Below, piece by piece: positions 50,648 to 59,313 of a stretch of DNA of 64,000 nucleotides. The stretch is from JBFWVR01 sp050246635 (GTDB lineage: Bacteria; Acidobacteriota; Vicinamibacteria; Vicinamibacterales; UBA2999). The translations under genes were made by a program, and so were the position numbers. Position 1 is the stretch's first letter. The number at the start of each line of letters is the position of its first letter. Location: contig JBFWVR010000001.1 of the NCBI GenBank assembly GCA_050246635.1, positions 1 to 64,000 of the forward strand. Reading direction: 5' to 3'. The notes beneath the pieces were generated by a model. It saw nothing but the letters and a program-made list of their open reading frames with translations, was not told the DNA's origin and searched no databases.

Positions 50648-50663
50648 TGGTACGGCGGTTGCT
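50648..50663 (+). promoter_or_regulatory. Sigma-54 (-24/-12) promoter of pilA
   Basis: TGGTACGGCGGTTGCT matches TGGCACG-N4-TTGCW with one change. GG and GC are 10 bp apart as required. Transcription should start near 50674, about 85 nt before the pilA ATG. Confidence 0.82.
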
Positions 50664-50758
50664 GCTGGGAGCGCCCGGTGGCTGCCGGGCCTGGACGTCG
50701 CGGCGTCACCATCAGCGTGGCGATTCGGACGCTGCACGTTTCAGGGGAGACAACCGAC

Positions 50759-51298
50759 ATGCGGATCCAGAACAACAAGGGCTTCACCCTCATCGAGCTG
50801 CTCATCGTCGTCGCGATCATCGGCATCATCGCCGCGATCGCGGTCCCGGGCCTGCTGCGCGCGCGCATGTCGGGCAACGAGGCGTCGGCCATCGGATCGC
50901 TGCGTGCGATCAACAGCTCGCAGCAGGCGTTCGCCGCCAGCTGCGGCAACGGCTTCTACGCGGTCGACCTCGTGGTGCTCGGCACGCCGCCGACCGTCGG
51001 CGGCGGCGCGGCGTTCATCAGCCCCGACCTCGTCCCGGCGTCGGGCACCTCGGTGGTCAAGAGCGGCTACACGATCGACCTGCAGGCCACCGCGGACGCG
51101 GCGGCGCCGGCGTCCTGCAACGCGGGTGACGTGGCTGGTGGGTACTACGCCTTCGGCGATCCCGTCTCGGCGGGCTCGACGGGTCAGCGCTACTTCTGGA
51201 CGAACACCAGCGGGACCATCTACCAGGACGACAGCGGTACGCTCTCGGGCGAGACGGCCATCACCGGCGCGCCGGCGTCCGGCACGGCCATCCAGTAG
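50759..51298 (+). CDS. pilA: Type IV major pilin PilA
   Basis: This 179-aa prepilin starts at ATG 50759 with AGGGGAGA upstream (the open frame further upstream contains the promoter and is not translated). The leader MRIQNNKG is cut before FTLIELLIVVAIIGIIAAIA, with Glu5 and a methylatable Phe1. A variable globular domain with two pairs of cysteines follows (ASCGNG, ASCNAG). Driven by sigma-54/PilR as judged by the promoter. It is the probable main subunit of twitching or adhesion pili. Confidence 0.94.
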   Translation: MRIQNNKGFTLIELLIVVAIIGIIAAIAVPGLLRARMSGNEASAIGSLRAINSSQQAFAASCGNGFYAVDLVVLGTPPTVGGGAAFISPDLVPASGTSVVKSGYTIDLQATADAAAPASCNAGDVAGGYYAFGDPVSAGSTGQRYFWTNTSGTIYQDDSGTLSGETAITGAPASGTAIQ

Positions 51299-51319
51299 CG
51301 GCCGGGTTTCCGGAGTTCC

Positions 51320-51350
51320 ACGAGGGGTGTGGCCTGGCCGCACCCCTCGT
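51320..51350 (+). terminator. Terminator hairpin after pilA
   Basis: A 10-bp perfect stem pairs ACGAGGGGTG (51320-51329) with CACCCCTCGT (51341-51350); the loop itself can fold further. CTCGTTTC follows, only a weak T-stretch. It isolates pilA from the VKOR gene. Confidence 0.75.
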
Positions 51351-51461
51351 CTCGTTTCGCGGCCGGCGCGCCGTATCGCCCCGGCACCCCGGGTGGGCGC
51401 GGCGGGGCCAGCGGCCGCCGGTCCCGGTCGATCGGCCCATCCACCTCGCCCCGGTCGGGGG

Positions 51462-51467
51462 TAGAAT
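51462..51467 (+). promoter_or_regulatory. -10-like box for the VKOR fusion, possibly leaderless
   Basis: TAGAAT ends 7 nt before the ATG at 51475, with no ribosome-binding site between. No -35 is visible. Confidence 0.4.
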
Positions 51468-51474
51468 TGCGCCC

Positions 51475-52773
51475 ATGAGCCGTCGCAAAACCTCCCGTTC
51501 CGAGCCGGTCGCGGCGCCCCCGTCGTCGGCCCCCCGTACCGGATGGATGCTCCTGCTGGCCCTTGGCGGCCTGGCCGCCGCGGCGGCCGCGACCTGGGTG
51601 CACTACCGCCTGCTGAACGACCCGACCTACGTGAGCTTCTGCGACGCGGGCAGCATGTTCAGTTGTCGCGACGCCTACACGAGCCGCTACGGATCGATTG
51701 CCGGCGTCCCGGTCGCGCTGATCGGCGTGCTCTACTTCGGGTTCGTGCTCGGCATGATCACGCTCTGCCAGCGGTCCCCCGCCTCGCGCGAGAACCTGCC
51801 GGGCTACGTGTTCGCGGTCTCGACTGCGGGACTCGCCGGCGTGCTCTACTTCGCCTACGTCTCGTTCTTCGTGCTCGGCACGGTCTGCCTGCTCTGCGCG
51901 GGGACCTACGTGGCGATCATCGGCCTGTTCCTCGTCTCGGGGGGCGCCGCGAAGTTCCCGCTCTCGACGCTGCCGGCGCGCGCCAGCCGTGATCTGTCGC
52001 GCCTCATGAAGTCGCCTGCCGCGATGACGGCGGTGGCGGCGTTCGTGGCCGCGGCCGTCGCGGCGATCGTGTTCTTCCCGACCGAGCCCGTCGCCGCGAT
52101 GGCGGGCGAGTCCGGCGGGGCCGCCGGGGACGCCGCGCCGGCCGGCGCTGCGGCGGAGGAGCAGGCGACGCTGCGGCAGCAGCTCGAGCAGTGGCTGTCG
52201 GCCCAGCCGCGGGTCGAGGTCGCCAACGCGCCGGCCGACGGCGCGGAGGTCGTCATCGTGAAGTTCAACGACTACGGCTGCCCGCCCTGCAAGCAGACGT
52301 TCCTGGACTACACGCCGATCCTCGAGAGGTACGCGCAGGAGCAGCCGGGCAAGGTGAAGTTCATCACCAAGGACTTCCCGCTGGATCCCGAGTGCAACCA
52401 GTTCGCGCCCAACGGGTCGCACCTGTCCTCGTGCGAGGCGGCGGTGGCCGTGCGCCTGGCCCGCGAGACGGGCAAGGCCGACGAGATGGAGCGGTGGATC
52501 TTCGAGAACCAGGCGACGCTCACGCCGACGGCGATCCGCGAGGCGACCCGGATGATTGCCGGCGTCACCGACTTCGAGGCGCGGTACCCCGCGATGCTCG
52601 AGCTCGTGAAGGCGGACATCCTCCAGGGCAACCAGCTCGGCGTGCGTGGCACGCCGACCTTCTTCATGAACGGCCTGCAACTGCCCGGCCTGCAGGGGCA
52701 GTACTTCGACGCGGCGATCCAGTGGGAGCTGCGCCGCGTGGAGTCGGCGCCGTCGACGGGCGGCACGCCGTAG
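51475..52773 (+). CDS. VKOR-family reductase fused to a DsbA-like thioredoxin domain
   Basis: This 432-aa fusion makes disulfide bonds in the envelope. Residues 23-155 are a VKOR domain with four helices, loop cysteines Cys56/Cys64 and active-site CLLC (138-141). A linker helix (182-201) leads to a periplasmic DsbA-like domain with CPPC (269-272) and a cis-Pro in GTPTFFMNG. It needs no separate DsbB. Substrates may include the cysteine-containing pilin encoded next to it; this is inferred. Confidence 0.92.
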   Translation: MSRRKTSRSEPVAAPPSSAPRTGWMLLLALGGLAAAAAATWVHYRLLNDPTYVSFCDAGSMFSCRDAYTSRYGSIAGVPVALIGVLYFGFVLGMITLCQRSPASRENLPGYVFAVSTAGLAGVLYFAYVSFFVLGTVCLLCAGTYVAIIGLFLVSGGAAKFPLSTLPARASRDLSRLMKSPAAMTAVAAFVAAAVAAIVFFPTEPVAAMAGESGGAAGDAAPAGAAAEEQATLRQQLEQWLSAQPRVEVANAPADGAEVVIVKFNDYGCPPCKQTFLDYTPILERYAQEQPGKVKFITKDFPLDPECNQFAPNGSHLSSCEAAVAVRLARETGKADEMERWIFENQATLTPTAIREATRMIAGVTDFEARYPAMLELVKADILQGNQLGVRGTPTFFMNGLQLPGLQGQYFDAAIQWELRRVESAPSTGGTP

Positions 52774-52800
52774 GGGCGGCCGTACCCGCACCCGCGGCCG

Positions 52801-53754
52801 ATGTCCGCCATCGAAATCGAGGGGCTGACCAAGGACTACCGGACGGGTTTCTGGCGGCCGCGGCCGCACCGGGCCCTCGACGGCCTCACGCTGCGCGTCG
52901 AACCCGGTGAGGTCTTCGGGTTCCTCGGCCCGAACGGCGCCGGCAAGAGCACGACCCTCAAGCTGCTGATGCGCATCGTCTTCCCGACGGCCGGGCACGC
53001 TCGCGTGCTCGGCCGCCCGGCCGGCGATCCCGCGTCGCGCCGCCGCATCGGCTTCCTGCCCGAGAATCCCACCTTCTACGATCACCTCACGGCCGAGGAA
53101 CTGCTGGCGTACTTCGCCGGCCTCTGCGGGCTGGCCGGGGCGGCGCGTACGGCCCGCGTCGCGCAGGTGCTGGACGAGGTGGGTGTCGGCGCGGAGCGCC
53201 GGCACCGGCTCCGGACGTTCTCGAAGGGCATGATCCAGCGGGTCGGCATCGCGCAGGCGATCGTGCACCAGCCCGACGTCGTGTTCTTCGACGAGCCCAT
53301 GTCGGGGCTCGATCCGCTGGGGCGGCGGGACGTGCGCCACCTGCTGCTGGGCCTGCGCGACCGCGGGTGCACGGTCTTCTTCAGCTCGCACATCCTGTCG
53401 GACGCCGAGGCGCTCTGCAGCCGCGTGGGCATCGTCGCCCGGGGACGGCTCGTCGCGAGCGGCCGCCTGGAGGAACTGGTGCCCTTCGAGCTGAAGGGCT
53501 GGGAGCTGGTGCTGGCGAACGTGCCGCCCGGCCTGCACGCGAGCCTCAGCTCGCGCGCGCGGCCGGTGAACGCGCTGCCAGACGGCCGGCTGACCGTGGA
53601 GCTCGGCCCGGAGGACGCACCCGAGGTGCTCCTCGCGGAGGCCGCGGCGGCTGGCGCGCGGGTTGTGTCGCTGAACGCGCGACGCACCACACTGGAGGAC
53701 TATTTCGTCGCGGCCGTGGGCGCGCCCACCGGGATGCCCGGGAGCGGGGCCTGA
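52801..53754 (+). CDS. ABC transporter ATP-binding protein
   Basis: This 317-aa ATPase has Walker A GPNGAGKST, a Q-loop region (GFLPENPTFYDHLTA), an unusual signature (FSKGMIQRVGIAQAI), Walker B VVFFDEPMSGLDPLG and a His switch (FSSHILS). The C-terminal 90 residues resemble the regulatory tail of CcmA/NatA-type exporters. It overlaps nothing but lies 2 bp before the permease gene. Cargo unknown; similar pairs serve in gliding or polysaccharide export. Confidence 0.9.
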   Translation: MSAIEIEGLTKDYRTGFWRPRPHRALDGLTLRVEPGEVFGFLGPNGAGKSTTLKLLMRIVFPTAGHARVLGRPAGDPASRRRIGFLPENPTFYDHLTAEELLAYFAGLCGLAGAARTARVAQVLDEVGVGAERRHRLRTFSKGMIQRVGIAQAIVHQPDVVFFDEPMSGLDPLGRRDVRHLLLGLRDRGCTVFFSSHILSDAEALCSRVGIVARGRLVASGRLEELVPFELKGWELVLANVPPGLHASLSSRARPVNALPDGRLTVELGPEDAPEVLLAEAAAAGARVVSLNARRTTLEDYFVAAVGAPTGMPGSGA

Positions 53755-53756
53755 CG

Positions 53757-54563
53757 ATGGGCGCCATCCGCCTGGTCGCGTCGGCGCAGTTCCGCGAGTC
53801 GGTCCGTGACCGCGTGCCGCTGAGCGTCGTCGCGTTCGCCGCGCTCCTGATGGCCGCCTCGTTCCTCATCAGCCAGCTCACCGCCGGCCAGGATCTGAAG
53901 ATCATCAAGGACATCGGCCTCGCCGCGCTGACCGTGTTCGGCCTGGTCATCGCCGTCTTCATCGGCATCGGGCTCGTGTCGAAGGAGGTGGAGCGCCGCA
54001 GCATCTATGCGGTGATCACCAAGCCGGTGACGCGGGAGCAGTTCGTGCTCGGCAAGTTCGCCGGTCTCGCCCTGACGCTCCTGGTCAACCTGGCGGCCAT
54101 GACCCTGGCGTTCTATCTCGTGCTGGGTTACATGGACGTCACCGCCGCCGCGTCCACGCGGTCGGGTTGGGCCGCGCCCGCGCTCGATCCGGCGCTGCTC
54201 GTGGCCATCGTGCTCATCTACGCGGAGCTGGCGGTCGTCGTCTCGCTGGCGTTGTTCTTCTCGACGTTCTCGAGCCCCTGGCTGTCGGCGCTGCTGACGC
54301 TGGGCCTGTGGACCGCGGGGCACTTCAACGCGGATCTCCGGAGCTTCGAGACGGTCGTGGACCAGCCCGCGACGGTGGCGCTGGCCCGTGCCCTCTATTA
54401 CGTCCTGCCGAACCTGGCGCCCTTCGACGTCAAGGCCGAGGTCGTCCACGGCGTGCCCGTGGCCTCCGCGCACGTGGTCCTGACGCTGGCCTACGCGACG
54501 GTCTACGTGGCTGTCGTGTTGACCGGCGCCGTCGCGGTGTTCAGGCGGAGGGATCTGAAGTGA
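53757..54563 (+). CDS. ABC-2 type transporter permease
   Basis: This 268-aa protein has six hydrophobic segments in the ABC-2 layout. MGAIRLVASAQFRESVRDRV is followed by a helix, then KEVERRSIYAVITKPVTREQFVLGK in overlapping parts, which is a common ABC-2 loop. The ATG at 53757 follows the ATPase stop by 2 bp. Its stop overlaps the next gene by 4 bp. Confidence 0.87.
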   Translation: MGAIRLVASAQFRESVRDRVPLSVVAFAALLMAASFLISQLTAGQDLKIIKDIGLAALTVFGLVIAVFIGIGLVSKEVERRSIYAVITKPVTREQFVLGKFAGLALTLLVNLAAMTLAFYLVLGYMDVTAAASTRSGWAAPALDPALLVAIVLIYAELAVVVSLALFFSTFSSPWLSALLTLGLWTAGHFNADLRSFETVVDQPATVALARALYYVLPNLAPFDVKAEVVHGVPVASAHVVLTLAYATVYVAVVLTGAVAVFRRRDLK

Positions 54564-55483
54564 CCGACGAGGCCGGTGGACGCCCGTCGAATCGTGTCCT
54601 GTTCGCCGGGCTGGCGGGTCTGCTGGCGCTCTCCGTCGGCCTGCAGGTCGCGCGCGATCGCGGCTGGGATCCCTACGAGCCGGCGACGCCGCTCCTGTGG
54701 CTCCACGCAGGCCCCCACACGCGCGCCATGACGCTCGGCTTCGACGAAGTCACGGCGGACGTGTACTGGATGCGTGCGGTGGTCTACTACGGCGGCCGCC
54801 GGCTCGAGCAGGGAACCAACCGGAACTACGATCTCCTGTATCCGCTGCTCGATCTCGTGACGACACTCGATCCCCGCTTCACGGTGGCGTATCGCTTCGG
54901 CGCCATCTTCCTGGCCGAGGCGTACCCCGATGGGCCGGGTCGTCCGGACCTCGCCGTCCAGCTGCTGCGCCGCGGCCTGGACCAAGACCCGGATAACTGG
55001 GAGTACATGCAGGACATCGGGTTCATCCACTACTGGTGGCTCCATGACTATCGTGCGGCCGCGCGGTGGTTCGAACGGGCCGGGGCGGTCGAAGGTGCGC
55101 CCCCCTGGCTCTCGCTGCTGGCGGCGAACACGCTGTCCCAGGGCGGCGACCGCCAGTCGTCCCGGCTGCTCTGGCGCAGCCTGCTCGAAAGCTCGGACCT
55201 GGACTGGATCCAGGCCACGGCGCGCCTGCGCCTGGCGCAGTTCGATGCGCTGGACCAGATCGATCAACTGAACGAGGCTGCGGACCGGTTCCAGGCGCGC
55301 GCGGGCCGGCGTCCGTCCACCTGGCGTGATCTTGCGACGGTGCTGCCGTTGCGGGGCGTACCACGTGATCCGGCGGGCGCGCCGTACGTGCTGGACTCCG
55401 GGACCGGGCGGGTCACGTTGTCCCCTGGTTCGCCCCTGGCCCCGCTGCCAACGGAGCCGTCAACGGCGAGGCCTCCCGCATGA
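54560..55483 (+). CDS. TPR-like protein linked to the ABC exporter
   Basis: This 307-aa protein starts at GTG 54560 overlapping the permease. After one N-terminal helix (VLFAGLAGLLALSVGLQ) the sequence is helical with TPR-like pairs (DPRFTVAYRFGAIFLAEAYP, NWEYMQDIGFIHYWWLHDY, WLSLLAANTLSQGGD). A short C-terminal part (DPAGAPYVLDSGTGRVTL) resembles pilin-like endings. Overlaps the prepilin peptidase by 4 bp. The function is unknown; position suggests a link to export or pilus assembly. Confidence 0.72.
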   Translation: MTDEAGGRPSNRVLFAGLAGLLALSVGLQVARDRGWDPYEPATPLLWLHAGPHTRAMTLGFDEVTADVYWMRAVVYYGGRRLEQGTNRNYDLLYPLLDLVTTLDPRFTVAYRFGAIFLAEAYPDGPGRPDLAVQLLRRGLDQDPDNWEYMQDIGFIHYWWLHDYRAAARWFERAGAVEGAPPWLSLLAANTLSQGGDRQSSRLLWRSLLESSDLDWIQATARLRLAQFDALDQIDQLNEAADRFQARAGRRPSTWRDLATVLPLRGVPRDPAGAPYVLDSGTGRVTLSPGSPLAPLPTEPSTARPPA

Positions 55484-56277
55484 TCTCCGACGTACTGCCC
55501 TGGATGGCCGGCGTGCTCGGGCTGCTGATCGGCAGCTTCCTGAACGTCTGTATCTACCGCCTGCCGCGAGGCGGTTCGCTCGTCAGCCCGCCCTCGCGAT
55601 GTCCTGGTTGCGAGACGCCGATCCGCTGGCGCGACAACATCCCTGTGCTCAGCTGGCTGTGGCTGCGTGGCCGGTGCGCCTCGTGCGGGCAGCCGATCTC
55701 CATCCGCTACCCGATCGTGGAGCTGGTGACGGCCGCGCTCTTCGTGGCGCTCGCGTGGACGACGGGGCCTGGTCCGCTGCTCGGGGCGCGGTTGCTGTTC
55801 GTCGCGATGCTCGTCGTGCTGTTCGCCACCGACCTCGAGCTCCAGATCCTGCCGGACGCCGTGACGCTGCCGGGCATCGTCGCGGGTGTCGTGCTGAGCG
55901 TCGTGACGCCCCTCGGCTGGGAGTCGTCGCTCATCGGTGTGGCGGCGGGCGGGGGGCTGCTCTGGTTCGTCGCGGAGGTCTATTTCCGCTGGCGCCACAT
56001 CGAGGGGCTCGGCGGTGGCGATATCAAGATGAACGCGATGATCGGCGCGTTCCTTGGCTGGCCCACCGTGCTCATCGGCCTCGTCCTGGCCGCCGTCTCG
56101 GGGGCCGTCGTCGGGACGGTGCTCGGACGTGGCGACATGAAGCATGTCGTGCCGTTCGGGGTCTTCCTGGCGGCGGCGGCGCTCGCGCTGGTGTTCTTCG
56201 AGGCGCCGATCCTGGCGGCCTACTGGCGCCTCATCGAGTGGTACCTCGGCGTGCTCGGGATGGAGCTCGTGCGCTGA
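55480..56277 (+). CDS. pilD: Prepilin peptidase/N-methyltransferase PilD
   Basis: This 265-aa bifunctional enzyme cleaves and N-methylates prepilins. An N-terminal methyltransferase domain has the CPGC (41-44) and CASC (66-69) zinc pairs; the peptidase Asp residues are Asp118 (ATDLELQILPD) and Asp181 in GGGDIKM. About eight helices. Coupled by overlaps to its neighbours on both sides. It should process PilA and the minor pilins. Confidence 0.95.
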   Translation: MISDVLPWMAGVLGLLIGSFLNVCIYRLPRGGSLVSPPSRCPGCETPIRWRDNIPVLSWLWLRGRCASCGQPISIRYPIVELVTAALFVALAWTTGPGPLLGARLLFVAMLVVLFATDLELQILPDAVTLPGIVAGVVLSVVTPLGWESSLIGVAAGGGLLWFVAEVYFRWRHIEGLGGGDIKMNAMIGAFLGWPTVLIGLVLAAVSGAVVGTVLGRGDMKHVVPFGVFLAAAALALVFFEAPILAAYWRLIEWYLGVLGMELVR

Positions 56278-57530
56278 TGCTCGAGGGGCCGAATGCCGCG
56301 GGCTATGCCGTGCTCGGCCTGACGGCCATCGTGGCCCTGCTCGTGGCCGTGCTGGCCTTCGCGGCGTTGCGTTTCGCGGCCGCCGCCCGCGACACACGAT
56401 ATCGGCTGCGCGACAGCGGAATGGAGACAGCGCTGCTGTCGGCGGCCCTCGAGGACGCCATCGGGCGCCTCAAGGCGCAGGAGCGCGAGTCGGCCGCGCG
56501 CGCGGAGCGGTCCGAGCGCCTCAGCGGGCAGATCGTCGCCGGCCTGACCGCCGGCCTGATCGTCGTCGAGCGCGACGGGCGTGTCGTGACGGTCAACCCG
56601 GCCGCCACGCGCATCCTGGGCATCGCCGAACCGGGGGGCGATCCGCCTCACGGCCGTTACCTCGAGCGGCTGCCCGCGCTCGCCGGTCTGATCGGCGAGG
56701 GGCTGGCGCGTGGCGAGCCCATCGTGCGGCGTACGATCACCGTGACGCGCGAGACCGGTCCCGCGCACCTCGGCGTGACGGTGTCGCCCATCGCGGATGC
56801 TGCCGGGGGCATCCAGGCCGTGGTCTGCCTGTTCACCGACCTGACGGGCGTGATGGCGCGGGAAGAGCAGTTGCGCCTCAAGGAGTCGTTCACCCGCCTC
56901 GGGGAACTGACCGCCGGCATCGCGCACGAGTTCCGCAACGGCCTGGCGACGATCCACGGCTATGGCCGGCTGCTGGATCCGGAGGCGCTGCCGCCGGCCT
57001 ACCGGCCGTACGTGGAGGGCATCCGCGCCGAGACGACGGCCCTCGGCGAAGTGGTCACCAACTTCCTCAACTTCGCGCGTCCCGACACGCTCGCGCTGGT
57101 TCCCGTCGATCTGGACGCGCTGGTGGCGCGTGCCGTCGAGGACGGCGCACCGGCCGGGGCGACCACCATTGGCGGATCGTTTGCGACCGTGGAGGGCGAC
57201 GAGGTGCTGCTGCGGCAGGCGCTCAGCAACCTGCTGCGGAACGCGGTCGAGGCGTGCACGTCGGCCGGCACGGTGCCCGCGATAGCCGTCGAGGGCGTGG
57301 TGGACCCCGCGACGGGCATGCAGCGCATCCACGTGCGCGACAACGGGCCGGGGCTGCCACGGGAGGCGCCCGAGCGGATCTTCCAGCCGTTCTTCACCAC
57401 CCGCGCGTCCGGCACCGGGCTCGGCCTGGCCATCGTGCAGAAGGTCATCGTGGCCCACAACGGCCGGGTCACCGCGACCAGCCTGCCAGGCGGCGGCGCC
57501 GAGTTCGTCCTCCATTTGCCCCTCGCATAA
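56277..57530 (+). CDS. PAS-containing sensor histidine kinase
   Basis: This 417-aa kinase starts at ATG 56277, overlapping pilD by one base (TGATG). One N-terminal membrane helix (about 8-33), a PAS domain (GLTAGLIVVERDGRVVTVNP), HisKA with His217 (AGIAHEFRNGLATIHGYG) and HATPase_c (LLRNAVEAC; DNGPGLP; GTGLGLAIVQKV). It probably pairs with the second NtrC-type regulator at 60695, with which it brackets the minor-pilin genes. The signal is unknown. Confidence 0.9.
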   Translation: MLEGPNAAGYAVLGLTAIVALLVAVLAFAALRFAAAARDTRYRLRDSGMETALLSAALEDAIGRLKAQERESAARAERSERLSGQIVAGLTAGLIVVERDGRVVTVNPAATRILGIAEPGGDPPHGRYLERLPALAGLIGEGLARGEPIVRRTITVTRETGPAHLGVTVSPIADAAGGIQAVVCLFTDLTGVMAREEQLRLKESFTRLGELTAGIAHEFRNGLATIHGYGRLLDPEALPPAYRPYVEGIRAETTALGEVVTNFLNFARPDTLALVPVDLDALVARAVEDGAPAGATTIGGSFATVEGDEVLLRQALSNLLRNAVEACTSAGTVPAIAVEGVVDPATGMQRIHVRDNGPGLPREAPERIFQPFFTTRASGTGLGLAIVQKVIVAHNGRVTATSLPGGGAEFVLHLPLA

Positions 57531-57673
57531 TCCTCGCGGTCTACCTGACCTGGATCCGGCAGTTCCTGCGATCCGCAGGAGCCGTGCCGTCGCCCACGCG
57601 GCAGATTGTCCCCGTCGAAACGCGATCGCGCGCGACCCCGGCGGGCGGCGACGGCCTTGCACCCTTCACGGGC

Positions 57674-58243
57674 ATGGAGTGCGCCGGTCGCGAGCCGCCC
57701 AGTATCCGCCTCGCCGGGAGCGGGCGGCGCGACCGTGGATTCACGCTCGTCGAGGCTCTTGTCGCGACGGCCGTCATCGTGACGGTGCTGGCCTCGCTCG
57801 CGGCGCTCCTGACGACGGCGGGCGAGGCCGTTGGGCGGAGCCGCGCTTCGACGGCCGCGGTGCTGGCCGCGATGGACAAGATCGAGCAACTGCAGTCGCT
57901 CGAGTGGACCTATGCCCTGGACGGCACGCCGCTGAGCGACCTGTCCAGCGATACCGCCGTCGTGCCGCCGGCGCCGTCCGGCGGCACCGGCCTCTCCAAC
58001 TCGCCGGCCGGCACGCTGACGTCGTCGACCACCGGGTGGGTGGACTACCTGGACCCCGAGGGCACGGTCATCGGGAGCGGAGCGGATGTCCCGCCCGGGA
58101 CGCTGCTGATTCGCCGGTGGGCGGTGCGGTCCCTCGATGCCGCCGGCACGCTCGTCATCGACGTGTGTGTGAGCCGCTTCACAGGCGGCGCTGAACGCCA
58201 GCCGGAGGCGTGTCTCTCCACGGTCAGGGCCAGGCAGCCATGA
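57674..58243 (+). CDS. Minor pilin-like protein (PilV type)
   Basis: This 189-aa pseudopilin has the cleavage site RDRG-FTLVEALVATAVIVTVL. The leader is long (about 24 residues) with the ATG at 57674; a GTG at 57584 with AGGAG only 2 bp upstream is another possibility, so the start is uncertain. The globular part is short. It overlaps the next prepilin gene by 4 bp, and the three genes form one minor-pilin set. Confidence 0.8.
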   Translation: MECAGREPPSIRLAGSGRRDRGFTLVEALVATAVIVTVLASLAALLTTAGEAVGRSRASTAAVLAAMDKIEQLQSLEWTYALDGTPLSDLSSDTAVVPPAPSGGTGLSNSPAGTLTSSTTGWVDYLDPEGTVIGSGADVPPGTLLIRRWAVRSLDAAGTLVIDVCVSRFTGGAERQPEACLSTVRARQP

Positions 58244-59313
58244 AGGCGAACGGCTTCACGCTCGTCGAACTGCTCGTCGCATGCCTGATGGTCGCGGCGC
58301 TCGGGGCCGCGGTGGCTGTGGTCGTGCCGCCCGTCCGCGCGCTCGTCGCGACGGCGCCCGTTGCGGGTGAGCTTGCCGCGCGCCTGCGCTTCGGCCTCGA
58401 ACGGCTCACGCGTGACCTGCGGACGGCGGGCGCGGGGCCCCTGCCGGCGGCGTGGCCGGCCGTGGAGCCGTGGCTCGACGCCGGACGGATCGTGGGGGTG
58501 ACGATCCGTCGTGTGCCCGCGGGCGCGCCGCTCGCACGCCTGGCCCAGCCCGCAGTGCCCGGCGGATTGCTCGTGCTCGCCGCGACGGGCGGGTGCGCGG
58601 CCGCGGCTTCCACCTGCGGGTTCGCTCCCGGCGACGACATCCTCGTCACCGATGGGACGGCGCACTTCGTGTTCGCGACGGTGTCCGCCGTCTACACGAC
58701 GCCGGCCCGGCTCGCCACGACGGTGCCACTCGGCGACACCTTCGGCGCCGGTGCGGTCGTGACGCTGCTCGAACGCGTGACGTACAGGGTCGAACCCGAG
58801 GACGGCCTGCTGACGCTCACGCGCGCCGAGGGCGCTGCATCCCCGCAGCCGGTCGCCGACCATCTCCGCGCGCTCGACATCACATTGCTCGCAGCAGCCG
58901 ATGCGCCGGCCCTGGAGTCGTCCACCCGTCTGGCGTCGTTCGGTCCACCGCCGCCGCTACCGGGTATGAATGACGCCCGCGACAGCTGGCCGGCGGGGGA
59001 GAACTGCGTCTTCGCGACGGCCGAAGGCGTCGTCGTTCCGCGGCTGGGTGCGCTTGGTCCAGGTTCGACCCTGGTCGGGCTGGCGCCGGCGTGGGTGGCG
59101 GATGGCCCCTGGTGTCCCGATGTCGCGATGGCCGCGGCGTTCGACGCGGATCTCCTGCGCGTGCGCGCGGTCCGTGTGCGTATGCGGCTGGCCCCGGTCG
59201 AGGCCACGCTGTCCGCGGATGATGCCGCCGGGCAGGGCCGCGCCGGGGTCGTCGCTGCGGCCCTCCACGATGTCGAGGCCCAGGTGACGGTCAGCCTAAG
59301 GAGTCGTCCATGA
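58240..59313 (+). CDS. Minor pilin-like protein (PilW type)
   Basis: This 357-aa protein starts MKANGFTLVELLVACLMVAA with Glu5 and a standard short leader (MKANG). The body is long, as in PilW-like proteins, with one cysteine pair (GGCAAAASTCG). Start at 58240, overlapping the previous stop; stop overlaps the next start by 4 bp. The assignment rests on size, order and prepilin leader. Confidence 0.82.
   Translation: MKANGFTLVELLVACLMVAALGAAVAVVVPPVRALVATAPVAGELAARLRFGLERLTRDLRTAGAGPLPAAWPAVEPWLDAGRIVGVTIRRVPAGAPLARLAQPAVPGGLLVLAATGGCAAAASTCGFAPGDDILVTDGTAHFVFATVSAVYTTPARLATTVPLGDTFGAGAVVTLLERVTYRVEPEDGLLTLTRAEGAASPQPVADHLRALDITLLAAADAPALESSTRLASFGPPPPLPGMNDARDSWPAGENCVFATAEGVVVPRLGALGPGSTLVGLAPAWVADGPWCPDVAMAAAFDADLLRVRAVRVRMRLAPVEATLSADDAAGQGRAGVVAAALHDVEAQVTVSLRSRP

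Noticed and set aside
50642..50758. Longer N-terminus of PilA
   Set aside because: It would overlap the -24/-12 promoter and start site; MRIQNNKG is a proper prepilin leader with its own SD.
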